The notes: generated by a model from the letters alone, not told the origin. A stretch of DNA of 64,000 nucleotides from Thermoplasma volcanium GSS1 (GCF_000011185.1 NC_002689.2:434001-498000), one strand, 5' to 3'; counted from the stretch's first letter, positions 1-9,338 are shown. A program made the numbers and translations.

Positions 1-393
1 ATTAGTCTTTACTATACTATCCAAAGTTAGACCATAAGAATCATAGAATGAAATTGTCTCGTGGTCTATTCCGAGGCTAGTGCAAAGCCTCTTGGCACTT
101 TCCAGCCCACTTGGTCTATATCCATCTATACCTTCATCGACAGTAAAGGCCTTTATTTTCATATTTTTCCTATTACCTAGGATCTTGTGGAGAAGAAAAA
201 GGGTAACAGACGAATCCTTCCCACCAGAAAGTGCAACAGATATCGTTACATCATCACCGTGGAATTCTACCTGTTTTCGTATCTCCTTCTTAACCCTGCC
301 TTCGATCATCTCATTAAAATGATCTCGGCATAGGTATAAGCCATTGTATTTAGCATAATAAATGGCTTCTGCACTACACTTTGAGCATTTCAT
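1..393 (-). CDS. TtuA/NcsA-type tRNA 2-thiolation protein, partial (C-terminus outside window)
   Basis: The reverse strand reads from an ATG at 393 down to base 1 without a stop, giving the first 131 residues. An N-terminal zinc motif is visible (Cys3, Cys6, Cys22, His25), followed by the ATP-pyrophosphatase PP-loop SGGKDS at residues 56-61. This arrangement is characteristic of the TtuA/Ncs6 family, which activates a tRNA base with ATP and inserts sulfur (2-thiouridine or 2-thiocytidine). Known members are about 300 residues, so more than half the gene lies outside. It is divergent from nothing obvious: the next gene upstream is a broken mutarotase on the same strand. The choice between TtuA, Ncs6 and TtcA-like function cannot be made from this fragment. 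Confidence 0.85.
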   Translation of the reverse strand, partial: MKCSKCSAEAIYYAKYNGLYLCRDHFNEMIEGRVKKEIRKQVEFHGDDVTISVALSGGKDSSVTLFLLHKILGNRKNMKIKAFTVDEGIDGYRPSGLESAKRLCTSLGIDHETISFYDSYGLTLDSIVKTN

Positions 394-444
394 AACAAGC
401 AAGTATCAGGATTTGATATTAATAAATACTGAATTAAAGCGTCA

Positions 445-747
445 TCAATCCATATGGAAAACTTCCGTAAATTTGTTTGGGAAAGTATCTGTTCTCTCCA
501 ATATTATATTACCCATGTATTCCTGCCATTTCTTGTCTATTTCTCTATTAAAGAGGTAGTTCACAACGGTAGAAATATCACCATATTCCCAGTATCAGTA
601 TACATTGTCATCATCTATAAACAACGTGTAATTACGTATCCCAGCCTTTTTAAGTTCTGCTATCATTTCATCCCAAACGCGTCTATGCTTTTCGATATAT
701 TCTGCTTTTCTTGTACCATCTATTTTCAATGTAAAAAAGTACCGCAT
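445..747 (-). pseudogene. L-rhamnose mutarotase (RhaM/YiiL family) with an in-frame TGA
   Basis: Read on the reverse strand from ATG 747 to a stop at 445, the frame encodes 100 codons, the usual length of L-rhamnose mutarotase (about 104). Family features are visible: an N-terminal strand, KHRRVWDEM (compare RRHxxIWPEL), GIRNYTLFID, then YWEYGD and a C-terminal MGNIILERT segment ending in FHMD. Codon 51 (bases 595-597) is TGA, between Tyr50 and Tyr52, inside the core strand, so the product would be cut in half. The rest of the frame is intact, which suggests a recent lesion or a sequence error. The family interconverts the anomers of L-rhamnose, and the downstream dehydrogenase chimera fits the same pathway. 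Confidence 0.75.
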
Positions 748-818
748 AGTCTCAACGTGAATTCTATTTTAATATATATAATTATAGTAAATACCAAAAT
801 CAATGATACAGTCAAAAT

Positions 819-866
819 CTTATATAAGGTTTTGATATTTAATGATATATGTATATTTTTAAAGGA
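819..866 (+). promoter_or_regulatory. Promoter and Shine-Dalgarno for the HTH_10 gene
   Basis: A TATA-like element CTTATATAAG lies at about 819-828, and AAAGGA (861-866) sits seven bases before the ATG at 874. This is a visual call; the AT-rich context makes other TATA placements possible. Confidence 0.4.
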
Positions 867-873
867 TATAATA

Positions 874-1626
874 ATGCTTATTCATATATATTTTGATCAT
901 ATGTTAGCCATGAACTCTCGAACGTCCTTTGTCAGCCCAGATGATAGATTTTCGATGGTATACTTCAAGATGGAGCACGAAGGTTGCTGGACTGGTATTA
1001 CGAAAGAGCATAACATAGCCATTCATACTTTGAAGATAATTCCGCTTAAAGATAGGAATAATATATATGGGCTCTTTGAGATAAGGGCGCAAGGCAAAAA
1101 GGAGTTTAGAGACTTCTTAAGACGTATAAACAGGGAGAAAACAATTCACCGTGTTATGGCTTATAGCCCTAGCGAACTCCGAAAGAACGTCTACTTTATC
1201 GACCTATACGAAGTCTATGGGGGTATGATAGAAGGTATTTTAAATGATTACCAGAGCATCTTTGAATATGATGTAGTCAGGCGAGGCGTTGAGGAGAAGT
1301 ACGCAATAATTCCTTCGGATAGAGTCCTTGAACTGAAGAACTCCATTAATGGACTAGGAAAAATTTACCAATTTAAAGCGAGGTGTATTAAAAACTTCTA
1401 TTATGCTTTCTCTCCATTCCTTTCATACACACCATCTGAGATGCAGATCATAGCGGAAGCAGTGTCTAGGGGTTACTATTCTATCCCAAGGCATGTCGGC
1501 ATCAGGGATCTAGCAGAATACTTTGGCATGTCAAAATCTACAGTTCAAGAATATCTCAGGAAGGCCGAACAGAAAACAATGAACAATCTTAAACTTTTAA
1601 AATTAATGAATGAAATGAAGGAATGA
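874..1626 (+). CDS. Bacterio-opsin-activator-like HTH_10 transcriptional regulator
   Basis: The product is about 250 residues. The C-terminal helix-turn-helix is the HTH_10 type: SEMQIIAEAVSRGYYSIPR, then RDLAEYFGMSKSTVQEYLRKAEQK, the pattern seen in archaeal Bat-like regulators. The N-terminal part (FKMEHEGCWTGIT) resembles their ligand-sensing region. The open frame extends upstream to 454, but that stretch overlaps the mutarotase on the other strand and reads like non-coding AT-rich sequence. I chose ATG 874 because AAAGGA precedes it; ATG 901 or 910 are alternatives. It sits between a broken rhamnose mutarotase and the hybrid dehydrogenase, so it may have been the local sugar-responsive regulator. 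That role is inference. Confidence 0.75.
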   Translation: MLIHIYFDHMLAMNSRTSFVSPDDRFSMVYFKMEHEGCWTGITKEHNIAIHTLKIIPLKDRNNIYGLFEIRAQGKKEFRDFLRRINREKTIHRVMAYSPSELRKNVYFIDLYEVYGGMIEGILNDYQSIFEYDVVRRGVEEKYAIIPSDRVLELKNSINGLGKIYQFKARCIKNFYYAFSPFLSYTPSEMQIIAEAVSRGYYSIPRHVGIRDLAEYFGMSKSTVQEYLRKAEQKTMNNLKLLKLMNEMKE

Positions 1627-1695
1627 ATTTTTGGACAGTTCCGATACCTTATTTTTATCCTTTATTGAATTCATTGTACTTGGTAGCGATCTTAT

Positions 1696-2799
1696 ATGAG
1701 AACACTTGTTTTGACTGGCATCAAAAAGATGGAGATTGAGGATAATAAATTGGAAGATCCGCAAAGAGGGTGGGTTACACTTAAGGTAAATTATGCTGGC
1801 ATACGCGGCTCTGAACTTTCAGCATTTGTAGGTCAGAACGAGTTGAGGAAGTCACTCTCAGTAATGGGTCACGAGTTTACAGGAAAAGTTGTAAAATTAG
1901 GAGAGGATGTAGATCCTAAACTTCTTAATAAAAACGTTGCTGTTAATCCACTTGTGACATGCGGAAAGTGCAGGTATTGCAAGACTGGAAATAGACAACT
2001 CTGTCTTGAGAGGAAGCTGATTGGTGTGGACTATCCAGGTGCTTTTGCAGAGTATGTGAACGTCCCTGAGTACTCTTGTTACGAGATAAAGGAAATCCCT
2101 GAAGCTTCATTGGCAGAACCGCTCGCTACTGCCCTGCGTGGCGTACTTCAGGCTGGACCTGAAATTGATGATAGGGCCCTTGTCATAGGTGCGGGAACAA
2201 TAGGATTGCTGGCCACAAAGATATTCTCTTCTGTGGGTTGCAGGAAAGTAGTTTCAATGGATATCAACGATAACAGACTTGAACATGTTGACATATTGAT
2301 AAACAATGCGGGTATATGTCCATTTGAAGATTTCTTCAAAATCGATATAGATCTTTTTGAAAAGGTCTGGAAGGTGAATGTAGAGAGCCATTATTTTATT
2401 ACGCAGGCTGTGAGCAAGCACATGATCGAAAAGGGAATCAAAGGTCGAATTTTAATAATGAGTTCGATAAGTGGACGCGTAGGAGGAGAATTTCAGACTC
2501 ACTACACAACGACAAAATCAGCTCTGAATGGATTCATGCATTCAGTAGCGATAGTACTTGGTAGATATGGGATACTCGTAAATAGCCTAGAACCTGGGAC
2601 AATAACTACTGATATAAATAAAGACGATCTTTCTAACGAAGAGAAAAGGAAATACATGGAGAGAAGGACTGTAGTAGGGAGGCTGGGTGATCCAGAAGAT
2701 ATGGTTGCACCAGCTCTCTTCTTAGTCTCCGACGATAATACCTATGTAACTGGCTCCGAGCTGCTTGCCGATGGAGGCATGTTTATAAATTTACAGTAA
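1696..2799 (+). CDS. Hybrid dehydrogenase: zinc MDR N-terminal half fused in frame to SDR C-terminal half
   Basis: This is a 367-residue chimera. Residues 1-195 are a medium-chain zinc dehydrogenase: GHE at 58-60, four structural-zinc cysteines (89, 92, 95, 103) and the nucleotide motif GAGTIG at 165-170 followed by an acidic strand end (MDIND). The usual catalytic-zinc Cys in GICGS is Arg here (GIRGS). At about residue 197 (base 2284) the sequence becomes a short-chain dehydrogenase from its fourth strand onward: VDILINNAG, MSSISG with the catalytic Ser, YTTTK with Tyr270 and Lys274, then the C-terminal LLADGG region. The SDR half lacks its own TGxxxGxG motif and the MDR half lacks its substrate-domain tail. 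A deletion between two neighbouring sugar dehydrogenase genes is the simplest origin. Activity is unknown. Confidence 0.85.
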   Translation: MRTLVLTGIKKMEIEDNKLEDPQRGWVTLKVNYAGIRGSELSAFVGQNELRKSLSVMGHEFTGKVVKLGEDVDPKLLNKNVAVNPLVTCGKCRYCKTGNRQLCLERKLIGVDYPGAFAEYVNVPEYSCYEIKEIPEASLAEPLATALRGVLQAGPEIDDRALVIGAGTIGLLATKIFSSVGCRKVVSMDINDNRLEHVDILINNAGICPFEDFFKIDIDLFEKVWKVNVESHYFITQAVSKHMIEKGIKGRILIMSSISGRVGGEFQTHYTTTKSALNGFMHSVAIVLGRYGILVNSLEPGTITTDINKDDLSNEEKRKYMERRTVVGRLGDPEDMVAPALFLVSDDNTYVTGSELLADGGMFINLQ

Positions 2800-2808
2800 A
2801 TTTCCTAA

Positions 2809-2835
2809 TTTTTTTATCACTCTTAGACTTTTTTT
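2809..2835 (+). terminator. Double T-run terminator
   Basis: Two runs of seven T (2809-2815 and 2829-2835) follow the stop of the hybrid dehydrogenase, the usual archaeal oligo-T termination signal. No hairpin is needed or seen. Confidence 0.5.
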
Positions 2836-2865
2836 CATTGACCTTAGGACAAGTGTATTTTCAGG

Positions 2866-2949
2866 CGCTGGGAGGGAGATTTGAACTCCCGAGCTCTAAT
2901 GAGCACAGGTTTTCCAGACCTGCGCCTTACCAGGCTAGGCTATCCCAGC
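2866..2949 (-). tRNA. tRNA-Ser(GGA)
   Basis: The reverse strand folds as a type II tRNA. The acceptor stem is GCTGGGA/TCCCAGC with discriminator G. The anticodon stem CAGGT/ACCTG encloses the loop CTGGAAA, giving anticodon GGA. A long variable arm (TGCTCATTAGAGCT) and a T-arm with GTTCAAATC follow. The long variable arm and anticodon both indicate serine. CCA is not encoded. Confidence 0.95.
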
Positions 2950-2984
2950 AATAGACCCAGCAGATTTTCCTTTATTATACGTAA

Positions 2985-2994
2985 ATTTATAAAG
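2985..2994 (-). promoter_or_regulatory. TATA box for tRNA-Ser
   Basis: CTTTATAAAT on the reverse strand lies about 36-45 bases before the tRNA 5' end, the normal distance for an archaeal tRNA promoter. Confidence 0.6.
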
Positions 2995-3039
2995 TTTCCC
3001 CAATGGGGCATAACGTTGCACAAGCTAAATTCTAAAGCG

Positions 3040-3135
3040 TTATATATGAGCTCACAATCCCATCATACTCTAACATTTAACCTTAGCCTGCCCTCGATAC
3101 ATAGGTATCTAACGGGCCTCAAATAAAATAAATAT
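3040..3135 (+). promoter_or_regulatory. Leader of the ribosomal-protein operon: two TATA-like boxes and a stem-loop
   Basis: TTATATAT at 3040-3047 and AATAAATATA at about 3127-3135 are both plausible TATA boxes. Between them, at 3090-3117, is a two-part stem-loop: GCCC/GGGC outside, an asymmetric internal loop (TC/TAAC), and GATAC/GTATC closed by ATAG. If the first box is used, the stem-loop is in the mRNA leader of rpl7ae. L7Ae is known in another archaeon to repress its own mRNA through a leader K-turn, but I do not see the tandem G-A pairs of a K-turn here. It may also be a short RNA of its own. Confidence 0.35.
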
Positions 3136-3190
3136 ATGATTGGCATTAAGGTTAAGTTTAGAAGATTTAAAAGTGAAGGAGGTAATTGAA

Positions 3191-3556
3191 ATGGAGAAAA
3201 GCTATGTAAAGTTTGAAACTCCCGAAGATGTTTCGCAGAAGGCTCTTGACCTTGTGGAAAGTGCGTTCAGGAGCGGAAAGATCAAGAAAGGTACAAACGA
3301 AGTAATAAAGTCGATAGAACGCGGGGAAAGTAAGCTGGTAGTCATAGCAGAGGATGTAAACCCACCTGAGGTTGTGTACTATTTGCCTTCCCTATGTGAG
3401 GATAAGAAAGTACCTTATGTATACGTCAAAAAGAAGGCAGACCTTGGATCAAAAGTTGGAATTGCATCTGCAGCATCGGTGTCGATTGTTGACTACGGCA
3501 AGAACGAGGAACTTTATAAGTCCATAGTCTCCGCCGTAGAACAGTTGAAGAAGTAA
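3191..3556 (+). CDS. rpl7ae: Ribosomal protein L7Ae
   Basis: The 121-residue protein matches the size and motifs of archaeal L7Ae: KKGTNEVIKSIERGESKLVVIAEDV, then PPEVVYYLPSLCEDKKVPY and a C-terminal helix. It binds K-turns in 23S rRNA, box C/D and H/ACA guide RNAs and RNase P RNA. The frame is open further upstream, but a strong Shine-Dalgarno GGAGGT (3178-3183) fixes the start at ATG 3191. It is the first gene of a tight run with rps28e, rpl24e, ndk and infB, a standard archaeal order. Confidence 0.97.
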   Translation: MEKSYVKFETPEDVSQKALDLVESAFRSGKIKKGTNEVIKSIERGESKLVVIAEDVNPPEVVYYLPSLCEDKKVPYVYVKKKADLGSKVGIASAASVSIVDYGKNEELYKSIVSAVEQLKK

Positions 3557-3566
3557 GGTGAAGTAG

Positions 3567-3776
3567 ATGCCTAATGAGGCGACCCCAGCAGAAGTTGTTG
3601 AAATAATCGGCCGGACAGGGATGACTGGAGAGGCAACAACTGTAAAAGTGAGAATACTCTCCGGGAGAGATCAGGGCAGGATAATAGCTAGAAACGTGCT
3701 CGGGCCAGTAAGGGTTGGCGACATCCTCATGCTCATGGAGACTGCAAGGGAAGCTAAGAAGCTATCTATAAGGTGA
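3567..3776 (+). CDS. rps28e: Ribosomal protein S28e
   Basis: The product is 69 residues, typical for S28e. Family hallmarks are [33 protein letters not shown] and [16 protein letters not shown]. It is a small OB-fold protein of the 30S subunit. It starts ten bases after rpl7ae, and GGTGA just upstream serves as the ribosome site. Its stop overlaps the signals for rpl24e. Confidence 0.97.
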   Translation: MPNEATPAEVVEIIGRTGMTGEATTVKVRILSGRDQGRIIARNVLGPVRVGDILMLMETAREAKKLSIR

Positions 3777-3781
3777 TTGTG

Positions 3782-3979
3782 TTGGCAAGGACATGCAGCT
3801 TCTGCGGGAAAACCATAGAACCCGGCACGGGCATAATGTACGTACGGAAGGACGGAGCAATACTCTATTTCTGCTCCAATAAGTGCAAAAAGAACATGAT
3901 TGGTCTCAACAGGGTTCCAAGATACGTAAGGTGGACTAACGAATATCACGAACTCAAGAAGATGAGGACTAGATCATAA
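3782..3979 (+). CDS. rpl24e: Ribosomal protein L24e
   Basis: A zinc-ribbon protein of about 65 residues: the pairs CSFCGK and CSNKCKKN carry the four zinc cysteines, and [10 protein letters not shown] is the family tail. In-frame start candidates are GTG 3773, GTG 3779 and TTG 3782. AGGTGAT at 3771-3777 is a near-perfect Shine-Dalgarno, so GTG 3773 inside it is unlikely. TTG 3782 gives the usual [10 protein letters not shown]-terminus and is preferred. The stop TAA shares a base with the ATG of ndk, so translation is probably coupled. Confidence 0.93.
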   Translation: MARTCSFCGKTIEPGTGIMYVRKDGAILYFCSNKCKKNMIGLNRVPRYVRWTNEYHELKKMRTRS

Positions 3980-4422
3980 TGGATCGAACACTCGTTTTAC
4001 TTAAGCCAGATGCAGTTAAACGGCGCCTTGTCGGGAAGATAATAGAAAGGTTCGAGGAAAAAGGCTTAAAGATAGTTGCAATGAAATTCATGCAGATGAC
4101 AAAGGACCAGGCTAAAACCCACTATTCTGTGCATCAAAATAAACCATTTTTCAATGATCTGGTAAATTACATAACTTCTGGTCCAATAGTTGCGATGATA
4201 CTTGAAGGCGCCCACGCGATTGAAATTGTAAGGTTAATGAGCGGGGCCACTGACGGATCGAAGGCACAACCCGGTACTATCCGCGGTGATTATTCTATGG
4301 GCATCGAAAAGAATATAATACACGCTTCTGATTCGCTTGAAGCGTATAATCATGAAATGCCTATCTTCTTTAGTGATAATGAGATTATAGAATGGGCCTA
4401 TGGAGACGAAGTCATCTACTAG
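3979..4422 (+). CDS. ndk: Nucleoside diphosphate kinase
   Basis: The 147-residue protein has the N-terminal [11 protein letters not shown] strand and helix, the RGDYSM loop and the active-site motif NIIHASDS with the phosphorylated His115. Most family members read NxxHGSD; here Ala replaces Gly. The enzyme passes the gamma-phosphate from ATP to other nucleoside diphosphates through a phosphohistidine. Its start overlaps the rpl24e stop, and its last 23 bases overlap infB. That arrangement suggests coordinated GTP supply and translation in one transcript. Confidence 0.97.
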   Translation: MDRTLVLLKPDAVKRRLVGKIIERFEEKGLKIVAMKFMQMTKDQAKTHYSVHQNKPFFNDLVNYITSGPIVAMILEGAHAIEIVRLMSGATDGSKAQPGTIRGDYSMGIEKNIIHASDSLEAYNHEMPIFFSDNEIIEWAYGDEVIY

Positions 4423-6169
4423 CCTTCCTGCAAAGAAATTACGGCAACCTATAGTATGTGTTCTTGGCCATGTCGACCATGGCAAGACCACTCTTTTGGA
4501 TATAATTAGAGGTACAGCTGTAGCCAATAAAGAGCCTGGTGGCATAACTCAAAGGATAGCTGCCACGACGGTTGACATAAACAAGATTTTAAAGGCCACC
4601 GAAAAGTTAAACAATAAAGGGATGAAGATACCAGGCCTTCTCTTCATAGATACGCCTGGCCATGTTGCGTTTTCCAATATGAGGGCGCGGGGCGGAGCCT
4701 TAGCGGATATAGCCGTCCTTGTGATAGACATTAATGAAGGTATAATGCCGCAGACAGTTGAGTCTATAGACATACTTAAAAAGTTCAAAACACCTTTTAT
4801 AATAGCTGCCAATAAGATCGATCTCATACCCTTCTTTACAGATGTTAAGACTAATCTTTTCACTGAATTTATCAGGAAGCAGAGACAGGAATACGTCAAC
4901 GAGCTCGACGCCAGAATATACAATATAGTTAACAAGCTCTACGAATACGGGCTTAACTCAGACCGCTTTGACAGGATATCCGATTTTACCAAGACCATCG
5001 CCATAGTACCAGTGAGTGCAAAGAAAAACATAGGCGTACCTGAGATACTGATGGTTTTGGCTGGTCTTGCTCAGCGCTTCCTTGAAAGTGAAATCGAATA
5101 TAAGGACATAAACGGCCACGCCACTATAATTGAGGTTAGGCGTGAAGAATCTGCTGGAATAGCCCTTGACGCAGTACTTTACCAGGGCACAATTTCGGTA
5201 GGCGATACCGTTGCAGTAAATACAAAAACAGGCCCGGTAACTACTAAGGTTAAGGCGCTATTCGTAAATACGGGAAAGAGCCAGAGATCCCTCAAAGAAG
5301 TAGAGACTGTTTCTGCGGCCGAAGGAATAAGGGTGCTTATCAGTGACAAGCTAGACGTTATATCGGGTTCTCCTCTGATAGTGGTCAAAGGAAACATGGA
5401 ACAAGTCATGAAAGAGATCGAGGAAGCATCGAAGGTAGACATTCCCCTAGACGAAAACGGTATATACGTCAAGGCAGAAGCTATAGGTTCACTTGAAGCT
5501 ATAAGTTATGAGCTGAATAAACAGGGGATAAAGATCCGTGCAGCTGCAGTCGGCGACATCACGAAGAGAGATGTGATGGATGTACAGACCTTGCAGGATC
5601 CACTTAACCGCATAATAATTGGCTTTAATGTGTCGATACTGCCGGAAGCAAAAGATGCTATAGAATCATCGGATGTTGGTGTCATAACGGGTGACATAAT
5701 CTATAAGATCGTTGAGGATACGCAGAAATGGATAGAAGAGCGGAAAAAGCAGCTTAGCCAGAAGAGGAAGGAGGCGATGCCTGTACCGGCAAAGATAAGG
5801 ATACTTCCACAGTACATTTTCAGGGCATCGAAACCGGTCATAGTAGGGATCCGCGTAGAAACGGGCCAGATTAAAGTTGGGGACAATCTTATACGATCGG
5901 ATGGAAAATACGCAGGCACAATAAAGAGCATCCGTAACGATGAGGTTAGCGTACGATATCAGGACGCGCCTGCAGAGGTGGCAGTGGCCATCGACAACGT
6001 AACGCTGAACAGGCAAATTTTCCCTGACGACGTTCTCTATGTAGATATTCCGGAGAGCGTAGTCAAAGAACTAAGAAAGGCCCCAATGGAAAAGGAAATA
6101 ATGGATACGCTCGAAGAGATAATCAAAATAAAGAGAAAAGAAAACCCGTTTTGGGGTACGAAAGTATAA
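4400..6169 (+). CDS. infB: Translation initiation factor aIF5B (IF2-like)
   Basis: The 589-residue GTPase has G1 GHVDHGKT at 23-30, G3 DTPGH, G4 NKID and a SAK G5 motif, followed by domain II, an alpha/beta/alpha domain III and a C-terminal barrel ending in a long helix. Size and architecture match archaeal aIF5B, which promotes subunit joining and initiator tRNA placement. The 23-base overlap with ndk implies translational coupling. It is the last gene of the operon and is followed by a 290-base gap. Confidence 0.97.
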   Translation: METKSSTSLPAKKLRQPIVCVLGHVDHGKTTLLDIIRGTAVANKEPGGITQRIAATTVDINKILKATEKLNNKGMKIPGLLFIDTPGHVAFSNMRARGGALADIAVLVIDINEGIMPQTVESIDILKKFKTPFIIAANKIDLIPFFTDVKTNLFTEFIRKQRQEYVNELDARIYNIVNKLYEYGLNSDRFDRISDFTKTIAIVPVSAKKNIGVPEILMVLAGLAQRFLESEIEYKDINGHATIIEVRREESAGIALDAVLYQGTISVGDTVAVNTKTGPVTTKVKALFVNTGKSQRSLKEVETVSAAEGIRVLISDKLDVISGSPLIVVKGNMEQVMKEIEEASKVDIPLDENGIYVKAEAIGSLEAISYELNKQGIKIRAAAVGDITKRDVMDVQTLQDPLNRIIIGFNVSILPEAKDAIESSDVGVITGDIIYKIVEDTQKWIEERKKQLSQKRKEAMPVPAKIRILPQYIFRASKPVIVGIRVETGQIKVGDNLIRSDGKYAGTIKSIRNDEVSVRYQDAPAEVAVAIDNVTLNRQIFPDDVLYVDIPESVVKELRKAPMEKEIMDTLEEIIKIKRKENPFWGTKV

Positions 6170-6459
6170 CTATTATCGTTATCCTTTACTCTGCAGATAG
6201 TTTTTCGCATCAGCCGAGTTTCTGTTTAGAAAAATCTGTGCAGCTTTTGATAGATGCGTTCAAAAAAATCGACGCTAACCCAGGACCGGTAAATTTTACA
6301 TACAATATACGATAAATTATTCTCTACGATTAGATTGCATATTGTCAGAGATCTTTTAGAAATCTAAAAGTATAAAGAAGATTTTGAATACACAAGTACT
6401 TAGTGTTAATTGGGAAAAAATATCCTTGAAAGTATAAATAAGATCACAAGGAAATAAGA
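6170..6459. other. Convergent intergenic gap with a perfect inverted repeat
   Basis: No coding sequence is seen between the ends of infB and the threonine dehydrogenase gene. At 6353-6370 there is a perfect palindrome with arms CTTTTAGA and TCTAAAAG around AA. Between convergent genes it could be a terminator element for either strand. The rest is AT-rich without clear structure. Confidence 0.4.
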
Positions 6460-7416
<957 letters not shown>

Positions 7417-7621
7417 TTATCATTAAATCTACGTATAAAAAGAATTTTATACCTAAGTTGATATAATCCGTGCTATTTTACAGCTTGTCTCATGCTATTC
7501 GTGTCCGGATTTTAGCACTATTAAGTACAAGAAAAAAATACTATGCTATTCCATTGTTATTTGGTCATTATACTGGCTAAAACTACTCAAGATATTTATT
7601 GAAATAAGGTATTAGCCCGTG

Positions 7622-8698
7622 ATGAACGTAGGTATTATAGGAAGCGGGCAGCTGGGCTATATGATGATAAATGAAGGTCGAAGGCTCGGAAACAAGTATT
7701 TTGTCCTCGATTCTAACGGAGTCGGTCCGGCATCTCTTATTGCAGACGCCCATTTCTCTGTCGATCAGTATAAGGAATTCGTTGATAAGTGCGATGTTGT
7801 AACTTATGAATTTGAGCACGTGCTTGAAGAAGCTCTCTTGTATGCTGAGGATCAGCACAAATTAAAGCCTTCAATAAGGCCCGTAGAGTTAAAGAAAGAC
7901 CGTTCTCTTGAAAAAGACTATTTGACAGGAATCGGGCTAAAGGTCGCTAATTACAGAGTTGCCCATAGTTTCAGCGAAGCTGTAAGATACGCCAAGGATT
8001 TTGGCAAAGCGATGATTAAGAACTCTTTCGGGGGCTATGACGGAAAAGGTCAGACCATATACGATAACGGAAATTACGAGGAACTTAAAGGTGAAAAATT
8101 CGTAGTAGAGGAATTTGTTGACTTTGATTATGAAGCCTCAATAATAGCTTCAAGGAGCGAAGATAAATCGTTCAGGTACCACGATCCTTCCTTCAACTAT
8201 AACAGGAATGCCATATTTATATACAACTATGCCCCAATAATGCCTGCTAATATGCCGGATATAGCGAAGAAGCTTATGGATTCTCTGGATTACGTCGGTG
8301 TTATGGGCATAGAATTCTACGTTAAGAATGGCGAAGTTATAATAAATGAGTTTGCGCCAAGAGTCCATAATTCTGGCCATCATACCCTGCTAGGCTCATC
8401 AATATCACAATTCGAGGAACACGTACGCGCTATAACAGGAATCCCCATATCTCAGCCAATCCTGTACAGGCCATCTTCTTCAATAAATATATTAGGAACA
8501 AAACTTAGCACGGACGCGTGGAATTCCATATTATCCATGAGCTCGACCCAGATATATTGGTATGGGAAGGAAGAGATAAGGAGGAGGCGCAAAGTCGGGC
8601 ACGTTAATGTAACTGCTGGTACAGTTGAGGCGCTGATAGATAAGATAGGAAAGATCATGGAAATAATATACCCAGATGGTATTGAAAACTATATTTGA
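7622..8698 (+). CDS. purK: N5-carboxyaminoimidazole ribonucleotide synthase
   Basis: The 358-residue ATP-grasp enzyme begins MNVGIIGSGQLGYMM, the PurK N-terminal signature. KDRSLEKDYL, FGGYDGKGQ, the VVEEFVDFDYE ATP-binding strand and NEFAPRVHNSGHHT follow, all typical. It carboxylates aminoimidazole ribonucleotide using ATP and bicarbonate in purine synthesis. Codon 7619 is GTG immediately before ATG 7622; the ATG is taken as the start. It is divergent from the threonine dehydrogenase gene with a 205-base spacer. The usual partner purE is not seen nearby. Confidence 0.95.
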   Translation: MNVGIIGSGQLGYMMINEGRRLGNKYFVLDSNGVGPASLIADAHFSVDQYKEFVDKCDVVTYEFEHVLEEALLYAEDQHKLKPSIRPVELKKDRSLEKDYLTGIGLKVANYRVAHSFSEAVRYAKDFGKAMIKNSFGGYDGKGQTIYDNGNYEELKGEKFVVEEFVDFDYEASIIASRSEDKSFRYHDPSFNYNRNAIFIYNYAPIMPANMPDIAKKLMDSLDYVGVMGIEFYVKNGEVIINEFAPRVHNSGHHTLLGSSISQFEEHVRAITGIPISQPILYRPSSSINILGTKLSTDAWNSILSMSSTQIYWYGKEEIRRRRKVGHVNVTAGTVEALIDKIGKIMEIIYPDGIENYI

Positions 8699-8720
8699 GC
8701 TATAATTTTAATTGCGGAAT

Positions 8721-9236
8721 TCAGAGGATGGTTATGCCCTTTACTCCATCTACTGACCTGAGCTCAGGTATAAGTTCAGCAGGCACCTTCTGATCCGTAA
8801 CTACTACGGCTTTAGGGTCTTCAACTATCTCAGGATCATCAACTATAACTTGCCTTATACTTATGTTGTGCTTTGCTATTATTGATGAAATGCCTGCTAT
8901 TATGCCTGGCTTATTTGCGCTCTCTGGTATGATCTCTATTACACCTAGCCCCATTTTCACGCTTGCCTTCCAGAGGTTTGCAACTGGCTCAAGCTGGGAA
9001 AAAAATGGGTATAATTTATCATCATTTGCTATGCGATTGATCACGCTTATGACTGATCTTCTATCTGTCTCTGCGGCTTTTGCCAAGGTGTTTGGCCTTA
9101 TTTCAATATCACCGCACATCAATACCGGCTCATTATCAAAACTCTTCGTTACTTTAATTCCAGTGGAAATCATCTTTTTCACTATCTTCAGTTGCGAAGG
9201 ACTCCTAGAAAATTTATCGTATATATATGACCACAT
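8721..9236 (-). CDS. ACT-domain regulatory protein
   Basis: A 171-residue protein of two parts. Residues 1-85 contain a helix-turn-helix-like stretch (NTLAKAAETDRRSVISVINRI). Residues 95-171 form an ACT domain (VIEIIPESANKPGIIAGISSIIAKHNISIRQV). This pairing matches the archaeal COG2150 group described as regulators of amino-acid metabolism. The ACT domain probably binds an amino acid. Which genes it controls cannot be seen; no biosynthetic genes adjoin it. It ends convergent with purK, 22 bases away. Confidence 0.7.
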   Translation of the reverse strand: MWSYIYDKFSRSPSQLKIVKKMISTGIKVTKSFDNEPVLMCGDIEIRPNTLAKAAETDRRSVISVINRIANDDKLYPFFSQLEPVANLWKASVKMGLGVIEIIPESANKPGIIAGISSIIAKHNISIRQVIVDDPEIVEDPKAVVVTDQKVPAELIPELRSVDGVKGITIL

Positions 9237-9338
9237 TCATATTAAAATATCCTTGATCTACTTAAACATTTTTTAGGTCAGTTCTTTTAAAATATTGATT
9301 TTCTTAGATAAATAATTCGATAACATCAGTATAGTTGC

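Noticed and set aside
595-597. TGA in the mutarotase as a selenocysteine or recoded codon
   Set aside because: No selenocysteine machinery or insertion element is suspected in Thermoplasma, and the family has no Cys at this position; a plain nonsense mutation is simpler.
454-873. N-terminal extension of the HTH_10 regulator to 454
   Set aside because: The extension lies antisense to the mutarotase frame and is made of AT-rich, low-complexity residues; a TATA box and Shine-Dalgarno lie inside it.
3090-3117. K-turn in the rpl7ae leader
   Set aside because: The internal loop lacks the tandem sheared G-A pairs that define a K-turn, so only a generic stem-loop is claimed.
5666-6016. Antisense frame of 116 codons within infB
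   Set aside because: It lies wholly opposite conserved aIF5B codons and its translation resembles no protein; a shadow frame.
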